From Nymphaea colorata (Eukaryota; Streptophyta; Magnoliopsida; Nymphaeales; Nymphaeaceae), in assembly GCF_008831285.2 (NCBI RefSeq), contig NC_045145.1, forward strand, positions 8,678,802 through 8,742,801: a stretch of 64,000 nucleotides of DNA, written 5' to 3'. The position numbers and the translations under genes are program-made. The notes beneath the pieces are model-generated. The model had not been told where the DNA came from and made no database searches. It saw only the letters and a list, made by a program, of their open reading frames with translations. Below are positions 34,752 to 47,082 of this stretch, piece after piece. The number at the start of each line of letters is the position of its first letter. The stretch's first letter is position 1.

Positions 34752-35228
34752 TTAACAGAGAGAGGGAGAGAGTGATGGGAAAGGGGGAGAGGTGGCCGCT
34801 AGAGGCATTCCCTGATGCTGGCGGGGATGTGGGGCCTCTGCCATCCCGATAGAGACCCGGCGGGCCGTTGGCGTCAAGGAATGGCACTGGCAGCTGTCGG
34901 GGAGGGGAGAGTAGGGCTGCACACGAGCTGAGCCGAGCCCAAGCTTGGCCAGCTCGAGCTCGACTCGACTAAAATTACTCGAGCTCGAGTCGAGCTTCTT
35001 ATAATAAGCTCGAGCTCGACTCGACAAAACAAAGTCGAGCTCGAACTCGATTAACTCATTTAACTCATTAACTTGTTTAACATTTACTCCTTTGACTTAT
35101 TTAACTCGTTTAGCTCGTTTAGGTGACTCGTTTAGCTCGTTTTGACGTTAACTCGCTCGTTTAGGCATGTAATTGTTTAGCTCGTTTAGGCATTTAAATC
35201 GTTTAGCTCATTTGGGCATTTAACTCTA

Positions 35229-35405
35229 TCAATTAATAGAAGTTAAATGAGAACTAATAGCTCTCCTCAATGAATGTGGTACATTTGGAACTCCGGCTGT
35301 GGCAGTTTGAATTAGTCTTTGCTGCATTTGTTGGAGGTTCAAATGAACCATATTCGTGTCATGTACATAACCAAAAGTTGAAGAAGCACCATGAGATTGA
35401 AGAAT
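35229..35405 (-). other. possible terminal exon of an unidentified captured gene
   Basis: The acceptor TTCTGGTTCAG is followed by 58 open codons and a TGA at 35231-35229, including ILQSHGASSTFGYVHDT and LNLQQMQQRLIQTATAG. It is Gln-rich and soluble-looking; I do not recognise the family. It joins in phase to a frame ending at the donor GAGG|GTGAGC at 35737. Confidence 0.35.
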
Positions 35406-35736
35406 CTGAACCAGAAGGCAAGCAAGTCATGGCATGACTCTTAGGGGGCAAAATGAAAAGGAATTGAATCAATGACATGAAAAAGGAATTGAATAAATGG
35501 AAAGCAATAGTAAGTAGGAATTTTTCATAGTAATCAATCCAGTAAGGCTACCTTACTGCACCCCCTGGAACAATGTCTTTTCTCTCCTCACCTAAAATTC
35601 AAAGTCCAAATAAAAAGTGTCAACTCCATTATCTTAGAAAGCTATCTTTGCCCCAGATGTGAAGATGGGCACAAGTTGTTCATCTGATTTTGAAAGTTAA
35701 GGAGAAACTATTCATAATTTAGTATAGAGTGCTCAC

Positions 35737-35800
35737 CCTCTCTGCAAGATTGCCAACTTTGTAGCTCTCTAATGGAGTGCAGTTTGCAGCTAAAGTTTCT
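35737..35800 (-). other. second half of a possible exon split by the Gypsy insertion
   Basis: When the retrotransposon and one copy of its TTTCT target duplication are ignored, the minus strand reads continuously from an acceptor TTGCAG at 46448 through 46334, then 35800 to a donor at 35737. This gives 178 nt and 59 open codons, ending TPLESYKVGNLAER. The phase fits the exon at 35229-35405. The family is unknown. An open frame of this length is only modestly unlikely by chance. Confidence 0.3.
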
Positions 35801-38780
35801 TGTCACACCCCGACCTTTTGATACTCAAACATTTCTTTTTTCTTTTTAAACATCAAGCATCGAGGTGCGACTACACAACAATTTCAAAAGAAATGAGCCA
35901 AGCAATGCAAAATAATGGGCAAGCTTTCTTAAATAAAAATTTCAGTTCATTTGTACAATGACAAAAATGCCCAACTCACAACATTGATGCCTAACAAAAA
36001 TAAAGCATCAATAAAACCAAAACAAGACGCGCCGGCGTTACAATTGACCCAAAACCTCCCTAGTACGATGTGAGTGAAGCCATCTGCTCAACCTGCTGCC
36101 CCGGGTCCACCAAAATCTGAAAAAAGAAACAACTAAAGGCTTAGCCTTCGCAGTATGGCAACAAGCCAGGAAAAGTCCAAACCCTCTTAGGTAGGGCTCA
36201 ATTATACGAGCAAACATCAGAACACTCTATCATCATGTCGTGTCAGGGCACAACATGTAAAGGCCAGTTAATGGTCACAATCAAACAATTTCAGATCACA
36301 TGCAAGACATGCTTAAACATGTTACTTGCATTCATAAGCATAACAATCACATGCACATTAATCTCGTACATTTCATTCACATACATTTCATTTTCATTAA
36401 TATCGTTAAATTGACAGTTCCTGTGGGTGCAAACATAGGCACGTGCACACCACGGGTGGCCTAAAGCCGAGAGACAACCCCCGTGGTCGCCCAAAACAGT
36501 ATGGATACATCCATCCGCTGCAGCGGTAGAGCACTCATACATGGATGTGTGAATTCCATGGAGAGATACTCAGCCCTCCCTAGGACACCCAGATTGGGAA
36601 GGCGGGAGCCCACGCTCCAAGCACGTCACACAACAGTACCTTGGGGCCTTGCACCGCCTGCTTTCCGAACAGGCGAGACCAGTGGCGAAGGTGGGACAAC
36701 TCCCAAACACATAGCCACATCCCACTGGCCTCTCATCTCTTATTCTTTCATTCTTACAATTATCCTTGCACAAACACAATTAACTGGCTAGCTCATGAGG
36801 TTGGTTCACTTCACGAGTGAACTTACACCTCCAATTGCCTCCACATGAGGGCTATACATAACAACAACAGTTTTGGCTAGCTGTCTCAACATTATGGGTA
36901 CAACTACCCTTTGTTCAATCATTTGTATCATTGCCCGTGGCAATGTATATGCAACAAACACAACATTCACATTTATTATCACAATAATCACATTTTTGAA
37001 AAACTTAGCGAAACCACAGAGAGTAGTCTCGATCTGTGATGAGCTTGTAGCTGTCCTATGCAGTTATCATTCTAAGATGCTTTCTAATGCACAATTGGGG
37101 TCGAGGAGACACTCGACTCGATACCCCACCTCATCTGTCGTAAACAGTTATCAATTCTAGCATGCACATGCAAATGCGTGATATTTTAAAACTGACTTCT
37201 AATATCTTTTCAAAACACATCATATCAGATATCAAACCATTTTTATGCATACACACATTCATGCACCAAACAATCAATCAATCAATCACATCATAATCCT
37301 AGGATCCCACGATCCTAGGAACACACATTCACACAGTGCCCCAGGCAAGGATTTACCTGGAATACTGCCATACCTGTCACACGTCCATAAAACTTTCCAA
37401 AATGCCTCGAGCTTCGAATTTGGTCGCTCAATGTCTACAGGACGTGCCCGGTGTACTTGCAGACAAAGAAAAAGGTAATATCTCTACTAATTAGCTTATC
37501 AATCCAAACCAAGCTAAAACAAAATCATTGAGGCACATATCATCGCCTCAAGAGGGTGTCGACGGGTAGTGTCGATCTACAGGCCCTCCAATAGGCCTCC
37601 TCCTAATTTCTAGACGTTGCCACGAGACCCCAAAACTCAATGCTTCCCTCAGTCCATCCTTAACACATTCTTAAATACTTTCTGTAGTCTAGGCGTCAAC
37701 CCCATTGTCACATCCAACTTAGGTACACTTTTCCCAAATAACTCCAAGATACGCCCGCTCGCAAAAGCGTGAGCCACGTGCTCAAAAAGGCGGTTCTAAA
37801 TCTTCCCCACAACATCACAATCTCTACCATGCTTCCCTATTGCTTCAAAAATCAACACCTCGAGCCTAAGAGATCAATAAATACATGAATCAATGCTTCT
37901 CCAACATAATCCTACACTTTCCCCAAAAGCACAATCGCTAACATGCGTCCTCAAAACACCAATTCTAAATTCTAGCATGCTTCAACAATAATTATACATG
38001 CTCCAAAGGAAAATATACAATAAAATGGGCTCAATTACGCCTTGTTCACCACAAATCACGAGTCTAGACTGCTGCAATGGTCTAGGCAGCCACCTCAAGG
38101 GTTCGAAAGGCCCCCAAACGGCTAGAATGCCTCAATGCCGCCAATGCCAACGCCTTCACCCCACTGCTATGTGGGGAAACAAATGCGTCCCCATGCTGCA
38201 CATTGACCAAAAACCCTAAACGAGTCAAAAATCGACCAAAGGGAGTTCAGACGGAGTGGAGAGACGGGAAGAGAGGGTAGGGCAGACATAGAGGGGAGAG
38301 ACAGTCGGAGATAGAGGGTTCAGACGGTGAGGGAAGTGTCTGCACACGACGGAGGAGGAGAAGAAGGAAGTGGAAGGAGGAAAAGGCGAGAGAGAAGGGA
38401 GAAGGAGGCGAGAGAAGGAGGGGAATGAGACCTCGAGTAAGGAGGAGAGGGACAACGTGTGTGGAAGGAGAGAGAGCTGCAGAGAGGGAAGAATGCGCAG
38501 GAGAGAAGGGGAGAGGCAGACAGAGAGGGTGAGAGAGGGAGCTTACCCGCGTGTTGCCGCCGCTGCCGCTGCCCTTGCCGTCGCCGCTGCTCAACCCACC
38601 GCCTCGTTCTTCCGTGTTGCGGTCGTAGCAGACAAAGAGACGAAGAAGGGGAAGAAGAAGATGCTGAAGAAGTCGAGGGAGGGGAACTCCCTTGCGCGAC
38701 GTGCTCCTTACCACGAGTGGAGCTCGGGTCTGGATCTGGACCCGATCCGACCCAGCTTGAAAAATAAAATGAGCATCACA
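35801..38780 (-). repeat. 3' LTR of the Tekay-like element (2,980 bp)
   Basis: It starts TGTCACACCCCGACC and ends GAGCATCACA. It contains about 275 bp (roughly 36915-37190) that the other LTR lacks, and a purine-rich block at about 38240-38540. Confidence 0.9.
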
Positions 38781-38793
38781 TTCTACCCTCCTT
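38781..38793 (-). other. polypurine tract
   Basis: AAGGAGGGTAGAA on the minus strand, directly next to the 3' LTR. It is the plus-strand priming site of the element. Confidence 0.7.
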
Positions 38794-38858
38794 AAAAAAA
38801 ATTTCGTCCCCGAAATTTAAATCATACCTCAATACAAGAACAAGTGTGGATATTTCTT

Positions 38859-39194
38859 TCACATATCCTCCTCAAGTTCCCATGTGCTTTCTTTCAATCC
38901 ATGGTACTGCCATTCCACTTTCACTAAAGGAGTTCTCTTCGTGCGAAGCACTTGCTCTCTTTGATCCACAATTCTAATAGGCTTTTCTTCCATTGTCAAA
39001 TCATCTCGCACCTGAATACCTTGAAAATCAATCACATGCGTAGGATCTGGTACATACTTTCGAAGCATGAAAACATGGAACACGCCATGAACATGACTCA
39101 AGTCATGTGGTAGTGTCAATCTGTATGCCACCTCTCCAATCTTTTTTAATATCTCAAAAGGTCCTACCAACCTTGGGCTCAACTTTCCCTTCAC
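38859..39194 (-). pseudogene. integrase C-terminus with chromodomain-like tail (Tekay-like)
   Basis: LSPRLVGPFEILKKIGEVAY, then SHVHGVFHVFMLRKYVPDP form the C-terminal integrase block. The tail KPIRIVDQREQVLRTKRTPL followed by VKVEWQYHGLKESTWELEED resembles the chromodomain-like end of chromoviruses, which directs insertion towards particular chromatin. Confidence 0.75.
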
Positions 39195-40095
39195 ACCTAA
39201 AATGAAAAACGCCTTTAGTAGGAGAAATCTTCAAGAACACATGATCACCAACCTCAAAAGCCAACTCTCTATGTCGAGTGTCGGCATAGCTTTTTTGTCT
39301 ACTCTGAGCAGTCAACAACTTTTTCCTTATCAAATGCACTTGGTCGGTGTAGTGTTGCAATACTAAAGGGTTTTCGATCTTGCCATCACCCAAATCGACC
39401 CAACAAGCTGGTGATCTGCACGGCCTTCCATACAAAGCTTCAAAAGGTGCTATCCCAATACTAGAGTGGTAACTGTTATTATATGCAAATTCTGCCAGTT
39501 TCACATGTTTGACTCATTCTCCTTTCTACTCTAAGACACATGCACACAACATGTCCTCTAAGGTCTGAATGGTCATCTCTGATTGCCCATCAGTTTGGGG
39601 GTGGAACGTTGTACTCAGCTTAAGCTTGGTACCCAATGCCCTTTGCAATTGTCTCCAAAACCTAGAGGTAAAACGTGGATCTCGATCCGAAATGATAGAC
39701 TTTGGCACTCCATGCAATCTCACTATCTCGCCAATATATAACTCTGCGAGACTTTCCAAGGACTGACTGATTCTTATTGGCAAAAAATGAGCAGACTTCG
39801 TAAGTCGATCAACAATTACCCATATGGCATCATGTTGTCTCCTAGTGTGAGGCAAACCAACCACAAAATCCATCGTAATGTCTTCCCATTTCCACACTGG
39901 GATATCAATTCTTCGCAACAAGCCTCCTAGCCGTTGATGCTCTGCTTTGCCTCGCTGGCAAACTAAGCACTGTGCTACATATTCTACAATTTCACGCTTC
40001 ATTCCAAGGTCACCAAAATTCCTTCTCATATCCTGAAACATCTTTGCATTGCTAGGGTGTATAGAAAACTTAGATTTATGAGCTTCGTCAAGCAA
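39154..40095 (-). pseudogene. integrase (Tekay-like)
   Basis: It has an HHCC-type zinc region ending [10 protein letters not shown], then the D,D,E core: [25 protein letters not shown] and [20 protein letters not shown] stop near 39520 separates it from NNSYHSSIGIAPFEALYGR, and a further frame change occurs near 39190. Confidence 0.87.
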
Positions 40096-40098
40096 TTG

Positions 40099-40914
40099 TC
40101 ACTTCACCCCTTCATCTCTAGGGACCCATAATCTGTGTCGAAACCGCAATGAACCATCTCCATCTTGATGCCAAAGAGCATTTACCTTCTTACATTCTTC
40201 CACGTTTTTAGCAAAATCAGGATTTTTCTTTTGCTTCAATACAAGCTCTTCCATCAAAGGGTGTTGTATCACAACACTCATCGTTGCTTTGTTCTCATCA
40301 CAGAGATAAGGCTGCCACGCTATCACATCTTGCAACAAATTCCAAGAATGAACCAACATACTACACATTGTTATCTTAGCATGTCTGCTCAAAGCATCAG
40401 CCACCACATTCGCCTTGCCTGGATGATATGATATCGCAAAATCATAATCCTTTAAGTATTCAATCCATCTTCTTTGCCTCAGATTTAGATCTTTTTGGGC
40501 AAATATGTACTTCAATGACTTGTGATCTGTAAACACCTCAAATGTTGCCCCATAGAGATAATATCTCCATATCTTTAATGCGAACACAACTGTTCCCAAC
40601 TCCAAATCATGAGTGGGATAGTGTTACTCATGTGCCTTCAACTGTCTTGATGCATAAGCCACTATACGGCCATATTGCATCAATACACAACCATAACTGA
40701 TTCCTGATGCATCTGTGTACAATACAAAACCAGAATAATCTGATGAAAGCGTCAAAATAGGGGCAGTAGTAAGCTTGTCCTTCAGAGTTTGAAAACTCTT
40801 CTCACTCTCTTCATTGCAAACAAACTTCACTTCTTTTCTTAATAGCTTAGTCATGGGCGTAGCTAATTTCGAAAAGTCTTGTATGAACCTACGATAATAT
40901 CCTGCCAAATCCAA
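40099..40914 (-). pseudogene. RNase H domain (Tekay-like)
   Basis: The first part has GYYRRFIQDFSKLATPMTKL and VLYTDASGISYGCVLMQ. A single stop near 40621 is followed by [20 protein letters not shown] and [16 protein letters not shown]. Both RNase H catalytic Asp blocks (TDAS, FTDH) are present. Confidence 0.87.
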
Positions 40915-41132
40915 AAGCTCCTAACCTCAGTTACACTGCAAGGCGTCCTCCAGTTCTGTACAACTGATACCTTAGTTGGATCTATGGAAACTCCATCCTT
41001 CGATATTACATGACCCAGAAAGTTTACCTTCTCTAGCCAAAATTCACATTTTGATTATTTGACATAAAGTTTATGCTTGCGCAAAAGACCCAATACAATT
41101 CTCAAGTGATCTCTATGCTCTGTCTCACTCTT

Positions 41133-41767
41133 TCAATACACCAAGATATCATCAACAAAAACAATAACAAATCGATCCAGGTAGTCTTGAAAAACCTGAT
41201 TCATGAGGTCCATAAACGCTGTGGGGGCATTGGTCAACCCGAAAAGCATGACCCTGAATTCATAGTGCCCATATCTAGTTCGAAAAGCAGTCTTAGCAAC
41301 ATCTTCCTCTCGTATCAAGAGTTGATGATAACTTGTCCTCAAATCGATCTTGGAGAATACCCTTGCATTCTTGAGTTGATCAAACAAGTTTCAATTCTTG
41401 GAAGCAGATACTTATTCTTGATAGTGACTTGATTCAACATGCGGTAATCTATACACAAGCGCATTGATCCATCCTTCTTCTTAACAAACAACACCGGTGC
41501 TCCCCAAGGTGACACACTAGGTCGAATGAAGCCCTTGTCTAAGAGCTCCTGCAGTTGCTTCTTCAATTCTTCTAACTCTGCTGGTGCCATACGGTAGGGT
41601 GCCTTAGAAATAGGAGTTGTCCTTGGTGACAACTCTATCTTGAATTCCACTTCTCGTGTTGGAGGCAAACTTGAGAGCTCCTCAGGAAACACATCGGGAT
41701 ACTCACTCACAACAGCAACCTCCTGTAACCTCATCGGTTCAGTCTCATTGGTCAACACATTGACCAA
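41133..41767 (-). pseudogene. reverse transcriptase (Tekay-like), frameshifted
   Basis: The N-terminal half has [40 protein letters not shown] and [12 protein letters not shown] frameshift near 41380 leads to [11 protein letters not shown] and the catalytic FVDDILVY. A stop follows FVDDILVY. Confidence 0.88.
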
Positions 41768-41779
41768 GAAAGCAACACT

Positions 41780-42064
41780 TCAATTTTCTATTAACCATTT
41801 AGCTTTCAATGCAGACACCATTATCTTGTCAGTTCGACTAGCTTTGCGAGCATGAAATTCCACTGGTTGCATCTCATCAGTCAACAATTGTATCTGCTTC
41901 TTCCTGCAATCTATATTAGCATAATGCGCATATAACCAATCCATGTCTAAAATCACATCAAATTCACTGAGACTCATGATCACCAACTGTGCAGGTAAGT
42001 AACGTTGATGGATCTCCACGTCCACATTAGGAAGATACTCACGACATGATTCTTGAGCATGCAT
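41780..42064 (-). pseudogene. protease C-terminal part (Tekay-like)
   Basis: Contains VIMSLSEFDVILDMDWLYAH, the second conserved block of plant Gypsy proteases. It ends at a TGA, and the frame continues directly into the reverse transcriptase segment. Confidence 0.8.
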
Positions 42065-42068
42065 AGGG

Positions 42069-42812
42069 CTAACAACTTTTTAAAACATATGACATCTTCC
42101 TAGCCGACACTTTTAGTGAAGTAGCAAATCGACTAGATATAAAGGAATGGGTCGCCCCTGCATCAAACAATACTCTAGCAATATGAAAACCTACAAGTAA
42201 AGTACCTTCAACAAGATCGTGTGCCTGAAGCTCCTCCACAGTCGTAGCATAGACACGTCCAGTCATCTGTGGTGCGCTAGAAGGACCGGCCTCAGGCTTC
42301 TTCAAATCTCTTTCTTTCTTTAAGGGGCAGTCTTTGATGAAGTGCCCTATCCTTCCACAGTGTAAGCAAGCTCCGATCTCCCGATAGCACGGCTTCCCGG
42401 GGTGCACACGAGAACAGGTAGGGCACCTCTGAGAAGTCGGAGTGGCCACTGACCCCTGTGTGGCCTCACTGCGGGTTGGCTGGTTCCGTCTGAAGGTTCG
42501 GTCATCCCGCCTCTCATAAGGCCTTGTCCTGCCTGCAAAGTGTTGGCGTTTGACCTGCGTTCGCTCGCTGTGTGAGTGCTGGCTTGCCTTTTTATGGTGG
42601 TCCTTCTGTGTCCTTACCCAATCTTCTTCTATGCATCTTGCCATGGTGACTGCCTCGTCCAAGTCCCGAGGTCTGCTCGTCAAAACTTTGCTTCGCAATC
42701 CATCCCGCAGACCGCACACAAACTTGCCTGCTTTGGCCCCATCTGTAGTGTAGGGGTGTGGGCAATACACCTCCAAGTGTCGATATCTTGTAATATATTC
42801 CTCCAAGCTCAT
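42069..42812 (-). pseudogene. gag C-terminal part, zinc knuckle and start of protease (Tekay-like)
   Basis: Continues gag (SLEEYITRYRHLEVYCP), then a CCHC zinc knuckle CLHCGRIGHFIKDC, then the aspartic protease segment VLFDAGATHSFISSRFA. The usual Asp-Ser/Thr-Gly is Asp-Ala-Gly here. A frameshift follows near 42070. Confidence 0.85.
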
Positions 42813-42818
42813 TTGATT

Positions 42819-43484
42819 TTACTGCAGATCAAGAAACTCTTGCAATTTCTTGTCCCTAGCATGCACTGGAAAGTAGGTGTGGAAGAAGTAATACCAGGAG
42901 ATTGACAATTGGCCTGCATACCAGATCTCACGAATTGATTGCCACCAGTCCATGGCATCACCTTTCAGCAGGTAAGTGTCGTAGTTCACTTTGTCTCCCT
43001 CTGGCATTTTCAGAAGCACAAAGATGCGTTCAACTTCCTCAATCCATTGCTTTGCCTTATCGTGACTGCACCCTCCTGTAAAGATAGGCAGTTGCATCGC
43101 CATGAACTGTTGAAACAACACTGCTAATGCCTTCTCCTGAAGTGGCGCAGTGGTGTCTCCTGAAGGAGATGCATTACTCATCCGGTTACTGACCATTGAC
43201 TGTATAAGGGAGGTCACTGTTTGCAACGTGGTCACCAAAATGGTCTGTTGATCTACTGGTGGAGTCTGCCTTGGTGGGGTTTGAGCACCCCCACCCAGTT
43301 GGGCATACTGGTGCTCTAACGTACTGTCATCACGTGGGGTATGTGCATCGGAATGGGCCGGACGTGGCTCCCTTTGTGCCTCTGTGGATGGCCCAGTTCG
43401 CTTCTTACCCTTACGATGATATTCCATCTGTACAAACAAGAACCTTATTCTCAAATCCAGTCTATGACTAATCTCACCAATCAA
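42819..43484 (-). pseudogene. gag N-terminal part (Tekay-like)
   Basis: A frame of 221 codons; the first good Met is probably MEYHRKGKKRTGPS. It includes the capsid signature PIFTGGCSHDKAKQWIEEVE and VNYDTYLLKGDAMDWW. It ends at a TAA that interrupts an otherwise continuous gag, which resumes within four codons at 42812. Confidence 0.85.
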
Positions 43485-43647
43485 ATAACAACGTGCATTA
43501 GCACAAAGTTCAAAACATAAATCACATTACGTACTTATACGTGACAAAATCAAAACTACAATAACAATCTAATCAAATAAATGCGTACCTGGACAACACG
43601 GCTTCACAGATAGGCTTTAACTCACATCCATAGTGGGGTTTGCCATA

Positions 43648-43659
43648 GTTCTGATACCA
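43648..43659 (-). other. primer-binding site (initiator tRNA-Met)
   Basis: TGGTATCAGAAC on the minus strand lies 4 bp from the 5' LTR. It matches the plant consensus TGGTATCAGAGC at 11 of 12 positions. Confidence 0.8.
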
Positions 43660-43663
43660 AAAC

Positions 43664-46328
43664 TGTCACACCCTGACCTTTCGACATTCAAACATTTTTA
43701 TTTTTTAAACATCAAGCATCGAGGTGCGACTACACAACAATTTCAAAAGAGATGAGCCAACAATGGGCAAGCTTTCCATTAAATAAGAATTTCAGTTCAT
43801 CTGTACAATGACAAAAATGCCCAACTCACAACATTGATGCCTAACAAAAATAAGGCATCAATAAAACCAAAACAAGACGCGCCGGCGCTACAATTGACCT
43901 AAAACCTTCCCAGTAGGACGTGAGTGAAGCCATCTGCTCAACCTGCTGCCCCGGGTCCGCCAAAACCTGAAAAAGGAAACAACTGAAGGCTTAGCCTTCG
44001 CAGTATAGCAACAAGCCAGGAAAAGTCCAAACCCTCTTAGGTAGGGCTCAATTATATGAGCAAACATCAGAACAGTCTAACATCATGTCGTGTTAGGGCA
44101 CGACATGCACAGTCACACAATTTCAGATCACATGCAAGGCATGCTTAAACAGGTTACTTGCATTCATAAGCATGACAATCACATGCACATCAATCTCGTA
44201 CATTTCATTCACATACATTTCATTTTCATAAATATCATTGAATTGACAGTTTCTGTGCGTGCAAACACAGGCACGTGCACACCGCGGGTGGCCTATAGCC
44301 GAGAGATAACCCTCGTGGTGGCCCAGAACAGTATGGATACATCCATCCGCTGCAGCGGTAGAGCACTCATCCATGGATGTGTGAATTCCACGGAGAGATA
44401 CTCAGGCCACCCTAGGACACCCAGGTTGGGAAGGTAGGAGCCCACGCTCCAAGCACGTCACACAACAGTACCCTGGGGCCTTGCACCGCCTGCTTTCTGA
44501 ACAGGCGAGACCAGTGGCAAAGGCGGGACAACTCCCAAACACATAGCCACATTCCACTGACCTCTCATCTCTTATTCTTTCATTCTTACAATTATCCTTG
44601 CACAAACACAATTAACTGGCTAGCTCATGAGGTTGGTTCACTTCACGAGTGAACTCACACCTCCAATTGCCTCTACACGAGGGCTATACATAACTACAAC
44701 AGTTTGGCTAGCTGTCTCAACATTATGAGTACAACTACCCTATGTTCATACAGACTTCTAATAGCTTTTCAAAACACATCATATCAGATATCAAACCATT
44801 TTTATGCATACACACATTCATGCACCAAACAATCAATCAATCAATCACATCATAATCCTAGGATCCCAAGATCCTAGGAACACACATTCACACAATGCCC
44901 CAGGCAAGGATTTGCCTGGAATGCTGCCATACCTGTCACGCGTCCATAAAACTCTCCAAAATGCCTCGAGCTTCGAATTTAGTCGCTCAATGTCTACGGG
45001 ACGTGCCCGGTGTACTTGCAGACAAAGAAAAAGGTAATATCTCTACTAATTAGCTTATCAATCCAAACCAAGCTAAAACAAAATCATTGAGGCACATATC
45101 ATCGCCTCAAGAGGGTGTCGACGGGTAGTGTCGACCTATAGGCCCTCCAATAGGCCTCCTCCTGACTTCTAGACGTTGCCACAAGACCCCAAAACTCAAT
45201 GCTTCGCTCAGTCCATCCTTAACACATTCTTAAATGCTTTCTGTAGTCTAGGCGTCAACCTCATTGTCACATCCAACTTAGGTACACTTTTCCCAAATAA
45301 CTCTAAGATACGCCCGCTCGCAAAAGTGTGAGCCACGTGCTCAAAAAGACGGTTCTAAATCTTCCCCACAACATCACAATCTCTACCATGCTTCCCTATT
45401 GCTTCAAAAATCAACACCTCGAGCCTAAGAGATCAATAAATACATGAATTAACGCTTCTCCAACATAATCCTACACTTTCCCCAAAAAGCACAATCGCTA
45501 ACATGCGTCCTCAAAACACCAATTCTAAATTCTAGCATGCTTCAACAATAATTATACATGCTCCAAAGGAAAATATACAATAAAATGGGCTCAATTACGC
45601 CTTGTTCACCACAAATCACGAGTCTAGACTGCTGCAATGGTCTAGGCAGCCACGTCAAGGGTTTGAAAGGCCCCCAAACGGCTAGAATCCCTCAATGCCG
45701 CCAATGCCAACGCCTTCACCCCGCTGCTATGTGGGGAAACAAATGCGTCCCCATGCTGCACATTGACCAAAAAGCCCTAAACGAGTCAAAAATCGACCAA
45801 AGGGAGTTCAGACGGAGTGGAGAGACGGGCAGAGAGGGGAGAGATGGTCGAAGATAGAGGGTTCAGACGGTGAGGGAAGTGTTTGCGTAGGACGGAGGAG
45901 GAGAAGAAGGAAGAGGAAGGAGGAAAAGGCGAGAGAGAAGGAGGTGAGAGAAGGAGGGGAATGAGAGCTTGAGCAAAGAGGAGAGGGACAACGTGCGTGG
46001 AAGGAGAGAGCACTGCAGAGAGGGAAGAATGCGTAGGAGAGAAGGGGAGAGGCAGACAGAGAAGGCGAGAGAGGGAGCTTACCCGCGTGCTGCCGCCGCT
46101 GCCCTTGCCGTCGCCGCTGCCCTTGCCGTCGCCGCTGCTCAACCCACCGCCTCATTCTTCCGTGTTGCGGTCGTAGCAGACAAAGAAACAAAGAAGGGGA
46201 AGAAGAAGACACTGAAGAAGTCGAGGGAGGGGAACTCCCTCGCGCAACGGGCTCCTTACCACGAGTGGAGCTCGTGTTTGGATCTGGACCCGATCCGACC
46301 CGACCTGAAAAATAAAACGAGCGTCACA
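43664..46328 (-). repeat. 5' LTR of the Tekay-like element (2,665 bp)
   Basis: It starts TGTCACACCCTGACC and ends GAGCGTCACA. It is collinear with 35801-38780 apart from scattered substitutions, a ~18-bp gap near 44105 and a ~275-bp gap near 44750. Confidence 0.9.
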
Positions 46329-46333
46329 TTTCT

Positions 46334-46447
46334 GACCATCGCCTGGTGCATAAGGATGCAAATGGCAGATTCATGCACATCAGTTCAATCAAAACCTCAA
46401 AATGCCAACATCTCACTCGCTCAATTATGTGAAACATTTCAAAGTGA
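46334..46447 (-). other. first half of a possible exon split by the Gypsy insertion
   Basis: It starts after the acceptor TTGCTTGCAG and is open to the insertion point. See 35737-35800 for the continuation. Unidentified; could be chance. Confidence 0.3.
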
Positions 46448-47082
46448 CTGCAAGCAAACAGAGAAAGCGCAACAGGCCATTTAGGTGGCAACGCAAAAAA
46501 AAATCAGAAACAGAAATGTGATCCCTGTGATGAACATGAACTAGTCACTCATCCTATTGCTTCCCTTCAAGCTAGAATCTGTGGAAAATAGCTGAACGGT
46601 AGTCATTAAGCAAATATAGTGGCACTCCATGACTTGGGTGAAACTACTTAAAAGCAACAAAAACACTCATGCCAACATGCACAACTCATCCATGTTCAGA
46701 TTAGCTGACCTATGGGTTGTGGGTTAGCAACTTGACCATGACAGTTGAAAAAACTGTGGTCAAAAGTACTGAATTATGAACCAGTTTGAGAAGTTTTGGC
46801 TCTCATACATTCCAGAACTAGAAGTGCATATATATCCAACTAACATGCATTCATTCAGTTACTTTTGCATCCATAGACTTTTATCTACAAGGAAAAACAA
46901 ATGCAATAGCATTGGCCGAGGATTGATAGAAATTGACACCATACAATAATATACCCAACATTTTTTCGCACAAGTTCTCAAATTTCCAACTAAATGAATT
47001 TACTTTGTCTTAATCAAGTAAATATCAGCCCAGACAAAAGACGAAGAGTTTACCTTAGAAAAACTTTAGGTAAGAGCTTTAC

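Larger units (their letters stand above)
35801..46328 (-). mobile_element. Tekay/Del-like Ty3/Gypsy retrotransposon (chromovirus), TSD TTTCT
   Basis: Two long terminal repeats beginning TGTCACACCC and ending TCACA flank 4.9 kb of minus-strand gag-pol. The flanking 5-bp repeats TTTCT (35796-35800 and 46329-46333) are perfect. The primer site TGGTATCAGAAC (43648-43659, -) adjoins the 5' LTR, and a purine tract AAGGAGGGTAGAA (38781-38793, -) adjoins the 3' LTR. The order gag, protease, reverse transcriptase, RNase H, integrase, chromodomain-like C-terminus, together with LTRs near 3 kb, fits the Tekay/Del lineage. Several stop codons and frameshifts break the polyprotein, so the copy is not autonomous. 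Confidence 0.92.

Noticed and set aside
38247-38795. Ser/Pro-rich and Arg/Glu-rich frames in the LTR
   Set aside because: They fall in the purine-rich block of the LTR, occur in both LTRs with differing breaks, and have no domain.
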